DNA of 64,000 bases, from contig BCJX01000004.1 of NCBI GenBank assembly GCA_001600415.1, positions 2,380,011-2,444,010 on the forward strand, read 5' to 3'. Of this stretch, positions 1-11,688 are shown piece after piece (positions within the stretch are counted from its first letter, which is position 1; each line of letters opens with the position of its first letter). The stretch comes from Pascua guehoae. Its lineage: Eukaryota > Basidiomycota > Tremellomycetes > Trichosporonales > Trichosporonaceae. A program made the position numbers and the translations under genes. The notes beneath the pieces were generated by a model, which was not told the origin of the DNA, did not search any database, and worked only from the letters and a program-made list of their open reading frames with translations.

Positions 1-3000
1 CGTCCATGTCCAACGAGATTTCAGACACCAACGTTTTAGTCGACGGACTTGTGGCCCTCTACCGTGCCAACCCCAACAGTACGGCGTCCATGATCTTCCC
101 CAAGCTGTGGAACGACTCGTCGGACACGAGCAAGATTGTCGGTATCCGTGCGTGCATTGCGGTTGTCACAGAAGGACAGCACTTGCCCTGGCATCCACCT
201 GCAAGCAATTTGCGGGCAGAGGTAGCCCCAGCTTTGCGATCGATCCTCAAGGTGAGTCACCTTTGTAAAGGCCCATGCTTACTCTTTTCCAGTCTCAGTC
301 TGCAGCGTCGATGAATGGTTCGGCTAGACGCCAAGGACGAAGCAGCCTCGACCTCCCGTCTGGGCAGTCGGACGTTACCTGGGAGATTCTGAGCCTTTTG
401 TCGCTCGACCCAGGGTTTGCATTTGAGAAGATTGGCGAATCGAGCGACACATTGGGCCAGCTCTTCATTGTCATTTCGTCGTTGACAGCGGCAACGTACC
501 CGATGACCATTCGTGCCCAGGCTGCCAAGACCAACCTTGTCTTGTTGGATAGCCTTGTCGAATCGACCAAGGTCGACCCTGGCCGTACAGCTCTGACCGC
601 AGCATCAGCCTCCTCGATTTGGCAGATCCTCATCGATTCAAGCCGCCAGCTCCTCTTGGACTTCCAGCTCGGCGATGTGGATGACATGGCGCTCATGTGT
701 GGCGCGTTCAGAGAGACTGTCCATGCAGTGTTACGGGCAACCACCTCGCTCCCCGAAATCATGACCAAGGCACCCAACGCGCGCGCTGCAGTGCTCATCG
801 CCAAGGTCGCAACGGTCACCAGTTTAACTGGACCCGACGTGGAGCAGACCAACTTGGCGTCTCCCGCGCTCTTGGCGCTCAGCAAGCTCATGATCCTTGT
901 GCGTTCGGGCATTAGCAACAGCCAAACCCAGATGGACGAGATCACGGGCCACAGCACCATGCTTTCCGAGCTCGGAACTCTGCCTCCAGCCACGGGTCGA
1001 CACCAGCAGCAACGCGCCATCCGCCGCATCATGAAGCGTCACGTCCGTCCGTCAACCCTCCTCAGCACCGTCTGGCTAGGTCTCGCTGCGCGTGTCAAGA
1101 CGCTCAACAAGAAGATCAAGGCCGCCGAATCGGACGGATCGAGCACCGAACGCGACTTGAGACGAAGGGGCCTTGTTGCCGATATTGACGGCTTGAGCGA
1201 GTCCGAGTCAAAAGAATGGCAGAACCTCATCGCATTCCTCTGCGCTACCAGCAATGTCTGCTTGCACGACATGTCATTGCCGCCCACAATTGCCGATGTT
1301 GTGGGCAAGGGCGTTCTTCCCCGAGTCTACGACGAGTCAACCGACTCGCAGGTCGTAGTGGAATCATTCCTGCGCGAGTGTGTGGATGACCTGGTCAGCA
1401 GCTCGATTCACGTCCGCGAGTCGATCAAGGACGCTCTCGGAAACGAATTGCCACTTAGCCTTTGCCGCATTCTTTCGGTCCAGATGACAAAGTGGGTGGC
1501 CGGTTCTTACTGGTTTGGTGGATACTAACCCTGCAGGTTGCTTTCCCACTCGATCGGACCCGGTGGCGTTCAGGTATCTGAAGCTTTCACCACCTTTGTC
1601 GAACAGGCTGTGGCGGTCCTGCGTCTGTGGGTTGAACGTGTCAACCCTGGCGACAATGGCAGTGGCATGCAGGTCGACGTGGGCGAGCTCCTCTACCTCA
1701 TCGCGCAGTACACCCATCGTCTTGGTCGCGAGGACGCGTGGATGCGCATCAAGATCAAGTTCTGCCAGCTGATGGAAGCCGTTCTCGGCAAGCCTGAATT
1801 TGTGGTGCTTGGTAATGCCAGTCGACTCCGCAACGCTGTTCTTGAGTGGATGTGCGAGTGGTCGATCGAACCCTACAGGGTAGGTGTGATGTGCAGCCGC
1901 GGGTTCCTAGCCCAACTAACCTGGTTTTAGGACGAGTACCACACGGCCGGATACGACAAGGTACAACGCGATCTCGATCTGGCGTGCCTGCGTGCAATGA
2001 TCCCCATCACCGACGGCCTCGCCATTCGACAGGCTGGCGACGACTCGGAGGACACCCAGACTGTGGTCAAGTCACGTCTCTTCTACCGCTACTACCACAT
2101 GCTGGTTCGCGTCCTGGAGCGCACCAACAACCTCGAGTCGGAATCGTCCCATGTCGCCGCGTCTGTGTCCGGCATGAGCACGCGCCTCACAAACGCCGAC
2201 AGCTACCCCGCTCTCGCAATCCTCGTGCTCTCCAACCTGCTGTCAGCAAACATTGACGTTGGATTGAAGCACTGCCTCGCGTTGGGCTACCACGAGGACT
2301 CGTCCATCCGCACTGCATTCATGCAGCTGCTGAGCAACATTCTCCAGCAGGGTGCCCGATTTGGTGGTCTTGCGGTCAAAGGTGCTGCCGCAGCTCCAAA
2401 GGTCTACTTTGACGCCCTTACGTCGCCAAACCTCGCCCTCGCCATGGCCATTTGCGAGTCGTGCCCGCCGCAGGAGGTCGATGAGATCTCATCGTTGTTG
2501 TTCCGCTCCTTTGAGTCCAAGGGCAACCTTCTGAGTCTCATGAAGGTTCTCATTGAACGGGAGGTGGCGCAAACCAACCACGAGTCGGAACTCTTCCGTG
2601 CAAACTCGATCACGACTCGTATGCTCACCCTGTTTGCCAAGACGTACGGTTACAACTATGTGCGCAGCACGCTGCAACCTCTCATCCACTCGCTGTCTGA
2701 AAAGCCTGTCGAATGCTCGTTTGAGCTCGACCCGTCCAAGGCTTCGGCGACGGATGACATTGAGCGCAACGCCGAGCACCTTCGTCTCATGTGCCAGGCC
2801 TTGCTCGAAATCATCTACTCGTCGACGCCTCGCGTCCCTGTCCTATTACGCGCTCTCTGCCACCACATCTGGGAGGTTGTCGAGGAGCGCTTCCCAGACT
2901 CTCGCCACTCTGCGGTCGGATCGTTTGTGTTCCTTCGCTTCTTCTGCCCTGCCATTGTGGCGCCTGAGGGTATCGACCTCGATGTCAACCCTGACACGAG

Positions 3001-6000
3001 AGATACGCGCCGTGCTCTTCTGCTCATCACCAAGGTGATCCAGAACCTGGCCAACAATGTTCTCTTTGGCAACAAGGAGGCGCACATGAAGGTGCTCAAC
3101 CAGTTCTTGTCCGAGAACATTCGGCAAGTCACAAAGTTCCTCTCGGACGTCGCTGTCCGTCCTCGCAGCTGGGAGGTTGCCCAAGCTGTCAAGAACTTCC
3201 AGGAGGAGAGCGAGCGATCGCTGGACGCTGACGGTGACAATGTCATCCTTCAACGCTTTGCGTTCAAGCACATTGGTCGACTGGAAACGTCGCTCGAAAT
3301 GCTGCCGCCAGTGTTCCGCGGCCGCTCAACCTCGTCGACACGTTCCATTCGTCTGGACCTAGACGGCAAGGGCGCGCTGGTCAACCTTCGCCGTATCATG
3401 TCCGAGACTGGTGCCCCTACGGACACAACCCGGTTGAGTTCGGGCGCCCGGTCCCAGGTGTACGACGACTTTATGCGCCACAATGCTGGTCGCAACACCG
3501 AGAGTGTGGCACAGGCTTTCTACGAGGGCCCCGCGAGCCAAAACGGACGCCGCATTTTCTACTTTATCATTGCGCGCGTCGCACTCGTCGACTACGACCT
3601 GCTTGCGTACCACGTCTTTTCAGTGTTGGACAAGGTCACCGACTTCTTTGACCTTGTCATTGACCTTACCGACTTTTCGTCTGCGACCGAGATGCCGTCG
3701 GCGTGGCTCCGCCGCTCGATTCAGATGTGCCCACCTGGCATTCTACCTTGTGTGCACACGCTGGCGCTGTACAATCCCAACTCGTACGCGCGTCGGCGGT
3801 TGCGGCGGATCATCTCGGAGCTGCAATCTGTTGGACCGGCCGTCGGCAAGCAGGTCATTGCTGCGAGCAGCCCTGCAGAGCTTGCCGAGTATATCCAATT
3901 CACAAGCCTCATGCTGCCAGAGCACACGATGGCACTCGCCTACGAGGCCGACCACGTGTTCACCAACCTCCTCTGCCTCGCGCGGATCACGACAACCAGG
4001 TCCCCGTTGTCGTCAAGCTCGGCGACGACTGTCTCCAGGTGGCATCGTGGCGTAAGCAGGACATCACTCCGTCGCTCAAGGCGTACATTATCGACGTGAT
4101 CAACCTCAAGGACGTCGACGATGTGGTCATGGGCTCGGGCGTGAATGCGGACCAACTTATTGTCAAGCACTCGCAAAACCAGTCGATGACCTTTATTTCG
4201 CGGAGTACGTTCTAGTAATCATGACCTTCTGACCGACGCTAACGTGTGCAGAGCGCCATGAGATGGCCCAGATCATCCGTGCGGCCCGTGGTCGCCTTAG
4301 GGACACCCCGCCAGAAGACCGCGCTCTCCGCCCGAGTGACGTGCCAGGCACTCTGCTCAATGTCGCCTTCCTTAACATGTCGTCGAGCGACGAGACCCTT
4401 CGCATGGGCGCGTACAACCTGGTCAACGAACTGTGCCAGTTCTTCAAGTACGACCTCTCCACGCAAGTGATGAAGGTGTCGAGTGAGTTGTCCCTCGGAT
4501 GGCCTGCACTAACTCCTCAGATGGCCTGTTGATCCCGAGCAACTCGCTCTCCTTTGTGTACAAGCTCAGCAAGGCTCTGGCGACCTCTGCGCCCAACCTT
4601 ACCCTTGAATTCCTAAAGGAGTGGACAATCGGCTTTGCCAAGGCCGACACACCGCAGAAGACTGCGTGCCTGCACTACGTCGCACCGTGGCTTGGGAACC
4701 TGGAACTGTTCGCCAAGCCGACACGCGATGATGGTGTGGAAAGCGTCAAGCAGGTGGCAGAGATCATTCGCAGTCTCATCGGCCTCACAGTTGGCGAGAA
4801 GCGTCGCCTGCACCTGTCCATCCACGAGCACGTCTGGGGTGTCATTGGCGCCTCCCACGAGGCACTCGTTGACCTTGTCATTACCGAACTGCTCCAGGTA
4901 GCCGTCAACGCTGGGCCTGGTTCCGAAAAGGCCGAGTGTGTCGCCGACATTGTCGTCTCGTTGTCGTCAACTGCGGTCAAGGGCAAGGTCGTGTCGCGTT
5001 TGCGCAAGACCATTGCCCAGACATACCTCAAGCCTTCAACGAGCCTGACCGAGAGCTCGTCGTGGAACGAAATCTGCACGCTTGCGCGCATCAACCTTGC
5101 ACTCGCGTTTAGCCCGTCGTCGTCGGTGGACACGCAGCTATTCCTGCCCGAGCTGTTCCACACCATTACGCTCCTTGCAGGCATCGGGCCCGTGCTCATG
5201 CGCCAGACCGTTTACGGCCTCGTGATCAACCTCCTTCAGTCGCTCGCGACTGTGCCCTCGTCGGGCGACATGGACACGACATCGCTTCAGCATCTCCTCA
5301 ACCAGGCCCAGCAGGTCGACATGATTGCCGCGTTTGGTCTGATGCCGAGCCCTGGTAGCCTCGAGCTGTCTGGTTTACCACACTGGGACCAGAATGGTGT
5401 CACCCACCTCGACTCGCTTGAAATGGTCACCAAGTTCCTAGGCGAAGTGCTTAGCGCGGCTGCTATTTCGACCGACTGCGCAAATGCCTGGCGGGCACGT
5501 TGGATGGGTCTCGTCGCTGCGACGTGCTTCCAGCACAGTCCTGCGACGCAGCCCCAGGCGTTTACCGCGCTGGGCTACCTTGCCTCGGATGAGGTCGATG
5601 ATGATCTCGTCTACCAGGTCCTGGTCGCGCTGAGCACGACGCTTGCCCACTTCCAGGAGTCGGACACTGTGCTCATTGTGAGCATGCTGCGGTGCCTGTC
5701 GCGCATGATCCCAGGTCTTGTTCCCGAGAGCCGGTACGCGCCGACATTGTTCTGGCTCGCCGTCGCCGTGCTCCAGCTCGCATACATTCCGCTGTTTGCG
5801 CCCGCACTCGAGCTGCTTCTCACCACTGTCAAGCACATGGACGCGTCTGGCGCATTTGCCAACGGCCTCTTTGATAGCCTCCTGGCGACGCGCAAGTCTG
5901 TCGGCGACTCTGCACGCAAGCTCGACCAGATTTGTGGCATCAACTTTGACACGGACCCGTCGTTTTCGCTCGTTGCCATCATCTACAAGGGCGTTCGGCA

Positions 6001-6799
6001 CCCGAACACGCGCAAGCTCACGATTGCGACCCTGACCGAGTTCCTCCGTCTCTCTGCTACGTCGCGCCCCGAGCCGTTTGAAGACGACGGCCCCTTGATT
6101 GGCACACGCAGTGTGGCATTCTTTACCGCACTCCTTCCGATCTCGTCGTCGTCGCCAGCCGAGCTCAAGGCCATGTTTACGGCCTCGGGCATTGACGTTG
6201 CGGAATCTGAACTGCGCGACCTGTCGACCCTGTCTGTTTTCCACCTCCTGGAGCTGCCAAACAATTCGACTGGCTTGCTCCTTGTCACACTCATTCTTAC
6301 CATTCTCGGCAGTGCCAGCACGGACGCTGAAAAGCTCGTGCTGTACCGTCTGATTGCGGACGCGAGCGTCGAGCAGCCCGACATTGTCGGTTGGGCGTAC
6401 GACAGTCTCGTCCCGCGTATGACCGATGTGCTCAAGACGACGGCTTCCACGGCTATTCTCTCCGCCGTCACCCTCATCCTGGAGCGCGCCATGGCGGACG
6501 GAAAATACACGTTCCCCACTGGCGTCCCGACCGACTCGAGCAGCTCGCTCCACAAGAAGACTTACTCGTCGAGCGTGCACTCGGGCTCACCCAACTTGGC
6601 GTCCCAGGGCGCCAGCAGCACTGCGCGCGAGCAGGTGCTCGAAGAAATGGGCATGAAGGGCCTCGCAGACATGAACTTCCAGGGCGTCAAGATTGACCGG
6701 TACGTCTACGCATTGCTCGAGTCGGACCACACTAACTCTTCCAGCCTTACAAGCATGGCGAAATGGGTCGCCTCGCTCATCGAGTCTCTGACCATCTGA
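1..6799 (+). CDS. IRA1: Neurofibromin/IRA-type Ras GTPase-activating protein, 5' end outside the window
   Basis: Negative regulator of Ras: it stimulates GTP hydrolysis and so damps cAMP/PKA signalling. Exons read as <1-251, 293-1491, 1537-1879, 1931-4204, 4252-4482, 4521-6699 and 6745-6799; introns are 38-51 nt, several with CTAAC branch sites. The RasGAP domain lies at about 2500-3260, with the arginine-finger motif LFRANS near 2590 and the family block FLRFFCPAIVAPE near 2930. A Sec14-like segment (about 3540-3800) and a PH-like segment (about 3880-4200) follow, the order found in NF1. The rest is helical-repeat sequence. The ATG at 6 is internal; NF1/IRA proteins exceed 2500 residues and about 2180 are visible. 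Odd: the frame changes at about 3984 (GCGCG) with no convincing intron, which one missing base would explain. Family call is firm; IRA1 versus IRA2 is not resolvable. Confidence 0.93.
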
Positions 6800-7329
6800 G
6801 TCTCCATACCCTCTGTACTCGTACTGTACCCGGATCTCCAGCATACCCCCCGTCTTACCCATATGCCCACCCCCAGACCATGACCCCGTACCCCCCGGCC
6901 CCCCAATCGTACCCCCACAGCGCTTTTGCCCACCTCCACCCCCCCCCTCCCGCCCTGCTACTAGCTTATGCCCTACCCGTACACCGTAAACCCTGCATTA
7001 TAATGTACTCGAGAGTAGTAGGGCGGCAGATCAGCCCATGCGGCATGAAGACGTTGGATTTGAGTAGGCCGAGGCGAGGCAATCGCGGCGAGTATAAACG
7101 AGCAAGCTGTCATGTAGTACGTTTGAGGTTGCGACTTTGGCGCGGGTTCTCAGTCGGAGCTGGTCTGGTTAGTGTAGGGTTGCCGAATGCAGGACGAAGT
7201 AGCCTCTCATGATTGCCCTCGAGCTTGGATCTTGGTCAGCCGATGAGGCCAACGCATGGGGCAAGACGCGGGCTGGGAGCCGAGAAGACTGCGACTTGCA
7301 CTTTACAGTTGTGAGGCAAGGGCTCATCA

Positions 7330-7560
7330 CTTGGATGCTCCGAGCGCGAGTTCCCACTGTCGGACATGCCGCACCAAACGCCACAAGCGAGTGGGGAGTG
7401 CACCAACCCCGCCCGTCCACACCGTTGTGCGGAACCACTCCCCAGACTCGCAAGGCAGCGTAAACGCACACCATTATTTGTCACAAGTAAGTAAAGTGGG
7501 CTTGCCGGTGTCGAAATCAGCAGGTTGAACCTGCACCGGGCTGCCTTTTTGTCATCGCAT
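7330..7560 (+). repeat. Diverged repeat, copy 1 (hairpin core and T run)
   Basis: Shares ordered blocks with 7930-8140: the CAAACGCCAC block, CAAGGCAGCGTA, a GCTTGCC block, then AGGTTGAACCTGC (a perfect hairpin arm) followed by GGGCTGCCTTTTTG. The core is close to a Pol III B box but lacks its central C (GGTTGAACC). Function unknown; a degenerate Pol III-type repeat is one reading. Confidence 0.45.
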
Positions 7561-7794
7561 TCTTGTCTCTCCCATTGATGAGCATGTCCCGTTGTGGCTG
7601 GAGCGGACGGTGTACGCTCATTGTCATCTCGCGAAATGAGGTAGGCTGGGCATGCACGCAGGGCCATGGGGGGGCGTGGCACTGCTGTTCCAGTTCGACC
7701 GCTGGTCACCCACCTGACACATTCCACGGACAGGGCATGTCCGAGGCTTGTCGCACATGCCGGTACAGTAGGGTCAACGGTAGATTGGTCAAGC

Positions 7795-7810
7795 GGGGGG
7801 GGGGGGGGGG
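7795..7810. repeat. Poly-G run (16 nt)
   Basis: Uninterrupted G homopolymer in the spacer downstream of neurofibromin. One of several such tracts in the window. Confidence 0.9.
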
Positions 7811-7929
7811 TATGTCAATGAGGTGCGCACGCGGGTAGGGGGCCGACAGAGACCAGGAGACGCTCAGAAACAGACTCATTTACTTGTGCAACTTGTGGAA
7901 CTGGTGGTCATGTCCTTCCCAAGGGACCG

Positions 7930-8140
7930 TTGACTTGTGGACATGTGCCCCAAACGCCACGAACAGATGTGGGATACTGGCGCCGGTGCCGTCATAACCA
8001 ACCAGACCACCAATATTGTCAAGGCAGCGTAGCAAACCCTTACAATCAAGCATACTTTCAATTTGTAGTCTGCTTGCCCAAAGGCACCCGGCGTAGGTTC
8101 GAACCTTCGCCGCGCTGTCTTTTTGGCGCTCGTATTATTT
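7930..8140 (+). repeat. Diverged repeat, copy 2, with B-box-like palindrome
   Basis: Same block order as 7330-7560: CAAACGCCAC, CAAGGCAGCGTA, GCTTGCC, then the palindrome GGTTCGAACC (about 8094-8103), which fits a B box, then CGCTGTCTTTTTGG with a T run suitable as a Pol III stop. The arms around the palindrome (GGCG and CGCC) pair, but a proper five-pair T stem is not formed, so it is not a tRNA gene. Confidence 0.45.
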
Positions 8141-8500
8141 TTGTTTTGGCCAGTTCCGTCGCTGACACAGGGTGGAGCTGACGTGCTCTTGTTCCATGTG
8201 GGACGATACCTGGTCACAATCACAAAGGCAACACCTGCACGGTCACTGCCTCTTCAGGTTCCAAGGTGGCCGCAATGTGCAGCAGGGAGACTCGGCCAGT
8301 CACCGCGTATCAGTACTATACATGAGTTGATACACAAACCATGCGCTTCTATCAACAGCTCAAAACGGGCAACCCCCCTCCGCCGCGTGCGTGCGTCACG
8401 CCTCGTCCAATGCGTCACTCGGCATCGCCATGCCATCTCCGTCGCAGTCTTGCCGCCTCACGCCGTAGCACTTCCACGGCTCACACCTCACGCCCCGGGC

Positions 8501-9565
8501 TCACGCGGCCGCGCGCTTCTTGGCCTTCTTGGCCGCCTTGATCTGCCGCTCGCGCTCGTCGAGCGCCGACGGCTTGTCCTTCTTGCCCTTGCCCGCCTTG
8601 TCCGCACCCTTGCTCTTGCTCTTGCCCGCCACCGCAGCGTTGGTTTCACTCTTGCCGCCCTTGCCGCTCGGCGCCTTGCCATTCTTGCCCGGGCCAGACT
8701 TGCCGGTGCTCCCCGGTGTGGAATCGCGCGACGGGCCCTCGAGCTTGGGCCGCTTGGCCGCTTGGCCGTCGCCGTCGGCGCCGCGCTTCTTGGACACCGA
8801 GACGGTCTTTAGTCCCGAGATGGTGTCGCGGAGCTTGTCGGCGTGCGACGGTGGGGCCGGGGAGGGGCGGGACGAGTGCGAGGGAGTCGCTGATCCTGAT
8901 CCGGGCTGCTTGGACTTGGCCTTGGCCTTGGTGGGGGACGTCTTCGGGATGCTTCGAGGCGGCGAAAAGCCCGCGGGGCGGCGGAACTCGCGCGGCGCCG
9001 CATCCCCGGCCTGCATGTCAGTTGTTACTCCAAAGGAGCAAATTCAACTGACCTTTTGTCGCAGCTGCGGCACGTCGACGTCGTCCATGCTCACATCCCC
9101 CTCGTCCCCCTCGTCCCCCTCGTCCCCCTCGTCCCCCTCGTCGTCCTCCTCGCCTTCCCCGTCTTGCAGCTCGCTGGCGCCAAACCCGCCAAACGTCCGG
9201 CGTCCCACGTCCCCACCCCCGTCCTCCACAAAGGGAAGGTAGGACGCGACAAACTGCACGCGCGGGCGGGACGGCCCCGCCGTTGCCGTCGATGTGGGCC
9301 CGGCAGCGCGGCGCGGGAGGAACCACCGCGCCGCGTCGTCGGCTGCGTCCGGGGCCGGGCTCGCTGGGTCGGGCGTCGCTGGGCCGGGTGCGGGCGTGCC
9401 CCGGTTCGGCGTCGCCGTGCCCGTGCTAGCGGCAGAAGCACCAGACGCAGCAGGGGTGCTGACAGCACCTGGACCGGCGGCGGGCTTGGCGGCGGGCTTG
9501 GCGGCGTTGCGCGCAGCTGCCCGCTGCATAAACTTGAGGTTGAGCGTGCCGGACGAGAGCGACAT
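8501..9565 (-). CDS. MPP6: M-phase phosphoprotein 6 family, nuclear exosome cofactor
   Basis: CDS is complement(8501-9010, 9053-9565), 340 residues, one 42-nt intron. Mpp6 links the nuclear RNA exosome (Rrp6 and Mtr4) to pre-rRNA and cryptic-transcript decay. The family signatures are visible: an N-terminal LNLKFMQRA block near residue 10, a short RWFLP block, and RRTFGGFG after the middle. Between them lie Ala/Pro/Thr-rich linkers. An acidic tract of GDE repeats encoded by a 9-nt DNA repeat (about 9095-9140) is followed by a Lys-rich C terminus of AKSKSK and KKAKKRAAA type, suited to RNA binding and nuclear import. It is longer than yeast Mpp6 (186 residues) because of low-complexity inserts. 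Its start lies 308 bp from MED4, head to head. Confidence 0.8.
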
Positions 9566-9873
9566 GGTGTACAGGGCAACGTCGGCGGGTGGGAGGTGCG
9601 GTGTGTTGTCGAGTTGTGGACGTTGTGTACCGTAGATGGTTGTGTAGATTGGGGGAAGGGCGAAATTGCGACGAAGTTGGCGGACGAGGGTGGAGATGGG
9701 CCAATCTCCGTGCGTGGCAAAGAGTGTTGTGACGAGGGATGGGAGATGGGAAGAGGAGCATTCATTGTCCTCTATCCGTATCAACATCGTTCTCAGCACC
9801 CAACACCCAACACCCAGCACCCAATACCCACCACCCAAAACCCCCAGCTCACCATCCCCACCCAGACCCCACA
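9566..9873. promoter_or_regulatory. Divergent MPP6/MED4 promoter region
   Basis: The 308 bp between the two start codons must hold both promoters. It ends, on the MED4 side, in a repetitive CACCCAACACCCA-type C/A-rich stretch (about 9798-9870). No TATA box was recognised. Confidence 0.55.
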
Positions 9874-11688
9874 ATGACATCAGCCCCACCCCGCCCCTCC
9901 CTCCTCCTCGCGCTCTCGACGCAGTCCGCGCTCCTGTCCGAACTCTTCCTCGCCCTCCCCGCCGGCGCGGACGGTATCCCCGCCCTCCATGCCGCGCTCG
10001 TCTCGTCTGCGGGCGCGCTCGACTCGTTGTCGGTGCAGGCGCGCGAGCACCAGCGCGCATGGGCGCGCCTGTGCGCGCAGCAGGGCGAGGTGGCGGTGCT
10101 TGAACGGCGCGTGAGGGCGCTCGTACGCGAGCTCGAGGGGGCGCGGGTTGGGCTGGAGGGTATGGTCGAGGAGGGGAGGAGGGTGAGGGACGGCATTGAG
10201 AAGAGTGAAAAGGGTGAGTCTGGGCCGACCCCGGAGAGGAGGGGGGAGAGAGCGTGTTGAGGGGGAGGACAGGTGTGACGATGCGCGATGGCTGTGTGCA
10301 AGTGGGCCACGGAAGAGAACACGCCGAGCTGTCCGGCGGGGACGCTTTCGCGCCGTGGTTATGGAGCACCTAGCCACTGTGCGACACTTGTCCTTGATAT
10401 TCGTGCCAGAGGTGGCTGCAGGACTGCCACTCCTATCGCTTCGACGCAAGCTTGGTACTGAACAATGGCTGCTGTACGCACAGCTGCACGCTGCCGTACG
10501 GGTTTCATCTCATGCTACGGCGTACTGGAATACATGCGCCTGTACTCGCCTCTGTCTTCCGGCCTCGACCATTGTCCGCCTTGCCATGTTATTTTCCAGC
10601 GTCAACACTCATCCCCCCCCCCAACCTTGACCCTAGCCTCCTCCCAACTCCAACTCCCGATCCGCGACTCGCTAACACCAGACCCCGTCGGCGTCCCCGT
10701 CATCCTCGCGCACGCACACGCGCTCGCACGCACGACGTCGGCACCGGTATCCAGCCTCCTCGCACCAGGACAGCAGAGCGCGCCGTGGCCGACCGAGATG
10801 GATATGCGCCAAGGGCTCTTGTTCCAGCTCGAGGGGAGCATGTCGGGTGTGGGCGACGTGGGCGTCGTGGGCGAGGGTGAGTGTCGTGTGGTGTTGTGTA
10901 TTGGATGGCGTCGGGGGGGGGGGGGGGGGAGACAGCGCTTGGCCTTGGAAAGGTGTCTTATCAGGGGACTAGTCGGAGTTGGAGTCAGCCTGGGAACTGG
11001 GGCTGGGGTGCTAGTGGCGCGTCCGTGGCATCGAAGAAGTGCTGTCTGCAAGTCCGAGTCAAAGCTCGAGGTCCGAGTGCAGCTGGCCCTTGTCCAAGCA
11101 TGTTCTCGGTCGCACCCCCGACTCGGCCAGTCCGGCTGCCAGAGTTGGAGTTGGAGTCGACTGAGGAACTGGAGCTGGAGTCGACCTAGGAACTGGAGTT
11201 GGGAGTCTATCTGAGAGCGGGAGCTGGAGTCTATCTGAGAACAGGCGCTGGGGTACCATTTGCTCGGAGTTCCGGCTGCAGGTCCGAGTCCAAGCGAGGG
11301 CCCAGTGGAGACCGCGCCCAAGCATCTCGACTCCGACTCTGACTCCGACTGGGATAAACTTGGCAGAAGGCTGGGAGCGCACAAGCTCCCAGTCTCCAGA
11401 TCCAGCCCAAACTTCCCCAGGCTAATCGAACGATCTTGCAGAGCTGCAGGACACCGTCCTCTGTCTCCGAACAGCTCCCCCGTACTTGGAGCAGCTCGCC
11501 TCTCCCATCCCTCTCCCAACTCACCACATCGCCCCGCACTCACAACCCAAACGCGCCCACTAACTCCAGAACCAACCGAGGACAAGGCGGAACCGCGCCA
11601 CGAGGTCGTGCACGAAGACCCGGGGCGGCGGTACGACCCGGGCGCCGTCTTCGAGCTCGACCTCAACTCGGACTCGGACGACGATTAG
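9874..11688 (+). CDS. MED4: Mediator complex subunit 4
   Basis: CDS is 9874-10213, 10682-10876 and 11570-11688, 217 residues. Med4 is a middle-module Mediator subunit (partner of Med9 and others) needed for RNA polymerase II regulation. Exon 1 encodes the N-terminal helical coiled coil with heptad-like RRVRALVRELEGARVGLEG near residue 75. Exon 2 gives the family core: ILAHAHALARTTSAP followed by PWPTEMDMRQG, matching the Med4 pattern of a YA..IA.TTSAP block and P.P....MR.G. Exon 3 ends with FELDLNSDSDDD, the usual acidic Med4 tail. Odd: the introns are 468 and 693 nt, ten times the local norm; the second holds a 17-nt poly-G run and a degenerate GAGCTGGAGT-type minisatellite. Splice borders preserve phase throughout. 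Confidence 0.85.
10913..10929. repeat. Poly-G run (17 nt) in MED4 intron 2
   Basis: Uninterrupted G run shortly after the donor site of MED4 intron 2 (10877-11569). Confidence 0.9.
11136..11260 (+). repeat. Degenerate minisatellite in MED4 intron 2
   Basis: Imperfect repeats of GAACTGGAGCTGGAGTC and GAGTCTATCTGAGA, period about 20-25 nt, lie within the intron. A second patch of GACTCCGACT-type repeats occurs near 11325-11350. Confidence 0.65.

Larger units (their letters stand above)
6800..8500. other. Gene-free spacer with two diverged repeat copies
   Basis: This spacer separates the convergent neurofibromin and MPP6 genes. No ORF here looks like a protein family. It holds the neurofibromin 3' flank, a 16-nt poly-G run at 7795-7810 and two diverged copies of one repeat (listed separately). 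Confidence 0.6.

Noticed and set aside
5438..6580. 380-codon antisense ORF
   Set aside because: Shadow of neurofibromin; Arg/Glu-rich composition expected from the complementary strand of GC-rich coding DNA.
8040..8130. tRNA gene suggested by GGTTCGAACC
   Set aside because: The loop-flanking bases do not form a five-pair T stem and no acceptor stem or anticodon arm fits.
10602..11666. 354-codon antisense ORF across MED4 exon 2 and intron 2
   Set aside because: Low-complexity, no family features, and MED4 exons on the other strand match their family.
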